A stretch of 64,000 nucleotides of DNA. Origin: JAFDZW01 sp964404255. GTDB taxonomy: Bacteria > Bacteroidota > Ignavibacteria > Palsa-1295. The notes below the pieces were generated by a model, which did no database searches, was not told where the DNA came from, and worked only from the letters and a program-made list of their open reading frames with translations. The translations under genes and the position numbers were made by a program. Shown one piece after another: positions 62,457-64,000 of this stretch. Each line of letters starts with the position of its first letter. The first letter of the stretch is position 1. The stretch covers positions 62,001 to 126,000 of the forward strand of contig CAYOJJ010000003.1 of assembly GCA_964404255.1 (NCBI GenBank), given 5' to 3'.

Positions 62457-64000
62457 TGCGCCTACATCTCGGAGTGGTAATTATTGTGCTAACGGCTATC
62501 ACAGCCTTTGGCACCCGTACTTCATTAGCCCAGCCGAAAAAAGAAGCGCTCGATGCGAGCCGCTACGGATTCGATCTCGAACGTCAGGGAAAATTTTCCG
62601 AAGCCTTATTCGAATATAATAAAGCGATCGCTGCCGACCCCAACTATCCGTATCCTGTCGAGCGTATCGGCTCGATGTACCAGAAACTTCATAATTATCC
62701 TAAAGCGATCGAGTTCTTGAAGCGCACGCTCGTGCTCGATTCCAACTACGACGACTATACCTACTATAATCTGGGGTATTGTTATAAAATGATGCATAAG
62801 CTCGATACAGCGCTTATTTATTATAGAGTGTTTTCTTCCCGTATGAAGCCGTTGGTCCCTGAAGATTCTGCCGCTTTGCGCGATGCCGAATTTTTAGAGA
62901 CCTATACCGAGAAAAGCATCGAACTTCAGAAACAGCCGAAGAATACCAGCGACCCGGTAAAACTTACCGGTGATATCAACACGCCCTACGACGATTATGC
63001 GCCGGTCATCACCGCCGATGGAAGCTTATTATTCTATACCTCGCGTCGCCCTTCGACTAATGTATCGAAGTATACCGAGACTAAAGATTACGGTGACGAT
63101 ATTTTTGCAAGCAAGCGTGATAATAATGGCAACTGGATGGGTTCGGTCGCCTTGCCCGGGCCGATAAGCTCGAAGGATGACGAAGGTGCCGCCGGTATTG
63201 CTCCGGACGGACAAAAGGTGTATTACTCGCTGTGCCGCCGCCCCGATGGTTACGGCGATTGTGATATTTATTCCAGCGTCCTGAACGGTACCGATTGGAG
63301 CAAGCCGATGAATCTCGGACGTGAATTCAACTCTCCCGCCTGGGACGGACAGCCTTCGATCGCACCGGATGGCAACTCCATGTATTTTAGCAGCCGGCGC
63401 CCTGGTTCTACCGATGGCTCTGAAGATATCTATGTTTCCTACCGTAATACCGATGGTACCTGGGGTTTACCGATCAATCTCGGCCCGACGATTAATACCT
63501 CGTATAGCGAACGTTCACCCTTCATTGCTTCCGACGGAGTAACGCTCTATTTTTCCTCGAACGGACATCCGGGTTACGGAGGGCACGATTTGTTTATGAC
63601 GCGCAAGCAATCGGATCGAACCTGGAGCGAGCCGAAAAATCTTGGTTCACCGATCAATTCTTCCGATGATGATGAATTTCTCAGCATTCCTGCAAAAGGC
63701 AAGACCGCTTACTATTCGAGCCGCCGTGGGAATACCGGTCTTGATATTTACGAAGCCGTGCTTCCGCCTGATCTTGCACCGCTGCCGGTTACGCTCGTTA
63801 CCGGTAGCGTAATCGATAAGCGCACCCGTAAGCCTATCGGCGCAAAGATCGAACTATCCGATCTTTCCAACGATGAGCTCGTCGGCACCTATGCTTCCAA
63901 CAGTGCCACCGGTGTCTTTTACTTTACCGCTACTGCCGGAAAAAATTATGGGGTGACCGCAACCGCTCCGAAATACATTTTCTATTCCCAGCATTTTTCG
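62453..64000 (+). CDS. PorE-like TPR/PD40/regulatory-domain protein, cut by the window end
   Basis: 516 codons are present and the frame stays open to the last base, so the gene is 3'-partial. Start ATG 62453 overlaps the stop of the CorC-like gene (ATGA). Signal peptide MRLHLGVVIIVLTAITAFGTRTSLAQ. TPR-like repeats at about 35-150 (DLERQGKFSEALFEYNKAI, LHNYPKAIEFLKRTLVLD, TYYNLGYCYKMM). PD40 repeats follow (AAGIAPDGQKVYYSLCRRP, QPSIAPDGNSMYFSSRRPGS, SPFIASDGVTLYFSSNGHPG). The last part is a carboxypeptidase-regulatory-like domain (VTGSVIDKRTRKPIGAKI). This is the order of PorE, which adds an OmpA domain and ties the T9SS to peptidoglycan; that domain would lie beyond the window. Confidence 0.85.
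   Translation, partial: MMRLHLGVVIIVLTAITAFGTRTSLAQPKKEALDASRYGFDLERQGKFSEALFEYNKAIAADPNYPYPVERIGSMYQKLHNYPKAIEFLKRTLVLDSNYDDYTYYNLGYCYKMMHKLDTALIYYRVFSSRMKPLVPEDSAALRDAEFLETYTEKSIELQKQPKNTSDPVKLTGDINTPYDDYAPVITADGSLLFYTSRRPSTNVSKYTETKDYGDDIFASKRDNNGNWMGSVALPGPISSKDDEGAAGIAPDGQKVYYSLCRRPDGYGDCDIYSSVLNGTDWSKPMNLGREFNSPAWDGQPSIAPDGNSMYFSSRRPGSTDGSEDIYVSYRNTDGTWGLPINLGPTINTSYSERSPFIASDGVTLYFSSNGHPGYGGHDLFMTRKQSDRTWSEPKNLGSPINSSDDDEFLSIPAKGKTAYYSSRRGNTGLDIYEAVLPPDLAPLPVTLVTGSVIDKRTRKPIGAKIELSDLSNDELVGTYASNSATGVFYFTATAGKNYGVTATAPKYIFYSQHFS

Noticed and set aside
1..64000. CRISPR arrays, transposases, integrases, toxin-antitoxin or restriction genes
   Set aside because: None seen on either strand; no regularly spaced repeats and no mobile-element proteins.

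Overview
The window reads as a chromosomal segment of a Gram-negative member of the Bacteroidota/Chlorobiota assemblage. The direct support is: six secreted proteins ending in type IX secretion (T9SS) type A sorting domains; a TonB-dependent receptor with an N-terminal carboxypeptidase-regulatory domain followed by a DUF4249-type lipoprotein; an LPS heptose epimerase (HldD-like); a bacillithiol deacetylase (BshB1-like); several OmpA/PD40 proteins; and -7 promoter boxes of the Bacteroidota form TAnnTTTG, clearest in front of rho. Moderate GC and codons rich in CGAT-type words run evenly through the window, so I see no obvious transferred island. A Kapabacteria/Ignavibacteria-like lineage would fit, but that is inference. 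I found no rRNA, tRNA, CRISPR array, insertion sequence or phage gene.

Layout. 0.1-9.4 kb: a secreted protein of unknown function, then housekeeping genes recJ, yebC, rho (minus, with a long leader and a good promoter), an ABC exporter with a small membrane protein, and purF. 9.4-21.3 kb: a lipoprotein, a methylmalonyl-CoA mutase catalytic subunit without its B12 domain, then a plus-strand run of rplS, recN, folC, NADP-type isocitrate dehydrogenase, purE, purK, a degenerate 3-hydroxyacyl-CoA dehydrogenase, a 3-hydroxyisobutyrate dehydrogenase-family enzyme and a thiolase. 21.3-21.6 kb: an intergenic mosaic of hairpin repeats. 21.6-42.0 kb: a surface/secretome region with five T9SS cargo proteins (two sortilin/BNR-type propellers, a tandem duplicated pair, and a 1,529-residue IgGFc-binding/choice-of-anchor-D-like giant), a tripeptidyl-peptidase-II-like subtilase, an OmpA/PD40 protein, small lipoproteins and a metallophosphoesterase. 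42.1-50.6 kb: miaB, hldD, a TonB receptor, DUF4249 lipoprotein and beta-barrel triad, and the nucleoid protein HU behind an unusually long leader. 50.6-59.4 kb (minus): a coupled three-lipoprotein operon including an OmpA/PD40 protein, and a coupled four-gene operon (sugar epimerase, Ig-like lipoprotein, amino-acid permease, BshB1). 59.5-64 kb: argS, a CorC/HlyC-type protein, and a PorE-like TPR-PD40-regulatory-domain protein cut by the window end.

How the parts may work together. The T9SS cargo and the PorE-like protein (in Porphyromonas PorE ties the T9SS to peptidoglycan) point to active T9SS export, although the core translocon is not in this window. The mutase, the HIBADH-family enzyme and the thiolase would fit branched-chain acyl-CoA or propionate metabolism. 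No single unmistakably novel multi-gene system stands out. The best leads are the degenerate dehydrogenase inside a purine/acyl-CoA operon, the hup leader, the repeat mosaic with a related copy inside a coding sequence, the duplicated cargo pair, and the coupled lipoprotein and BshB1 operons.
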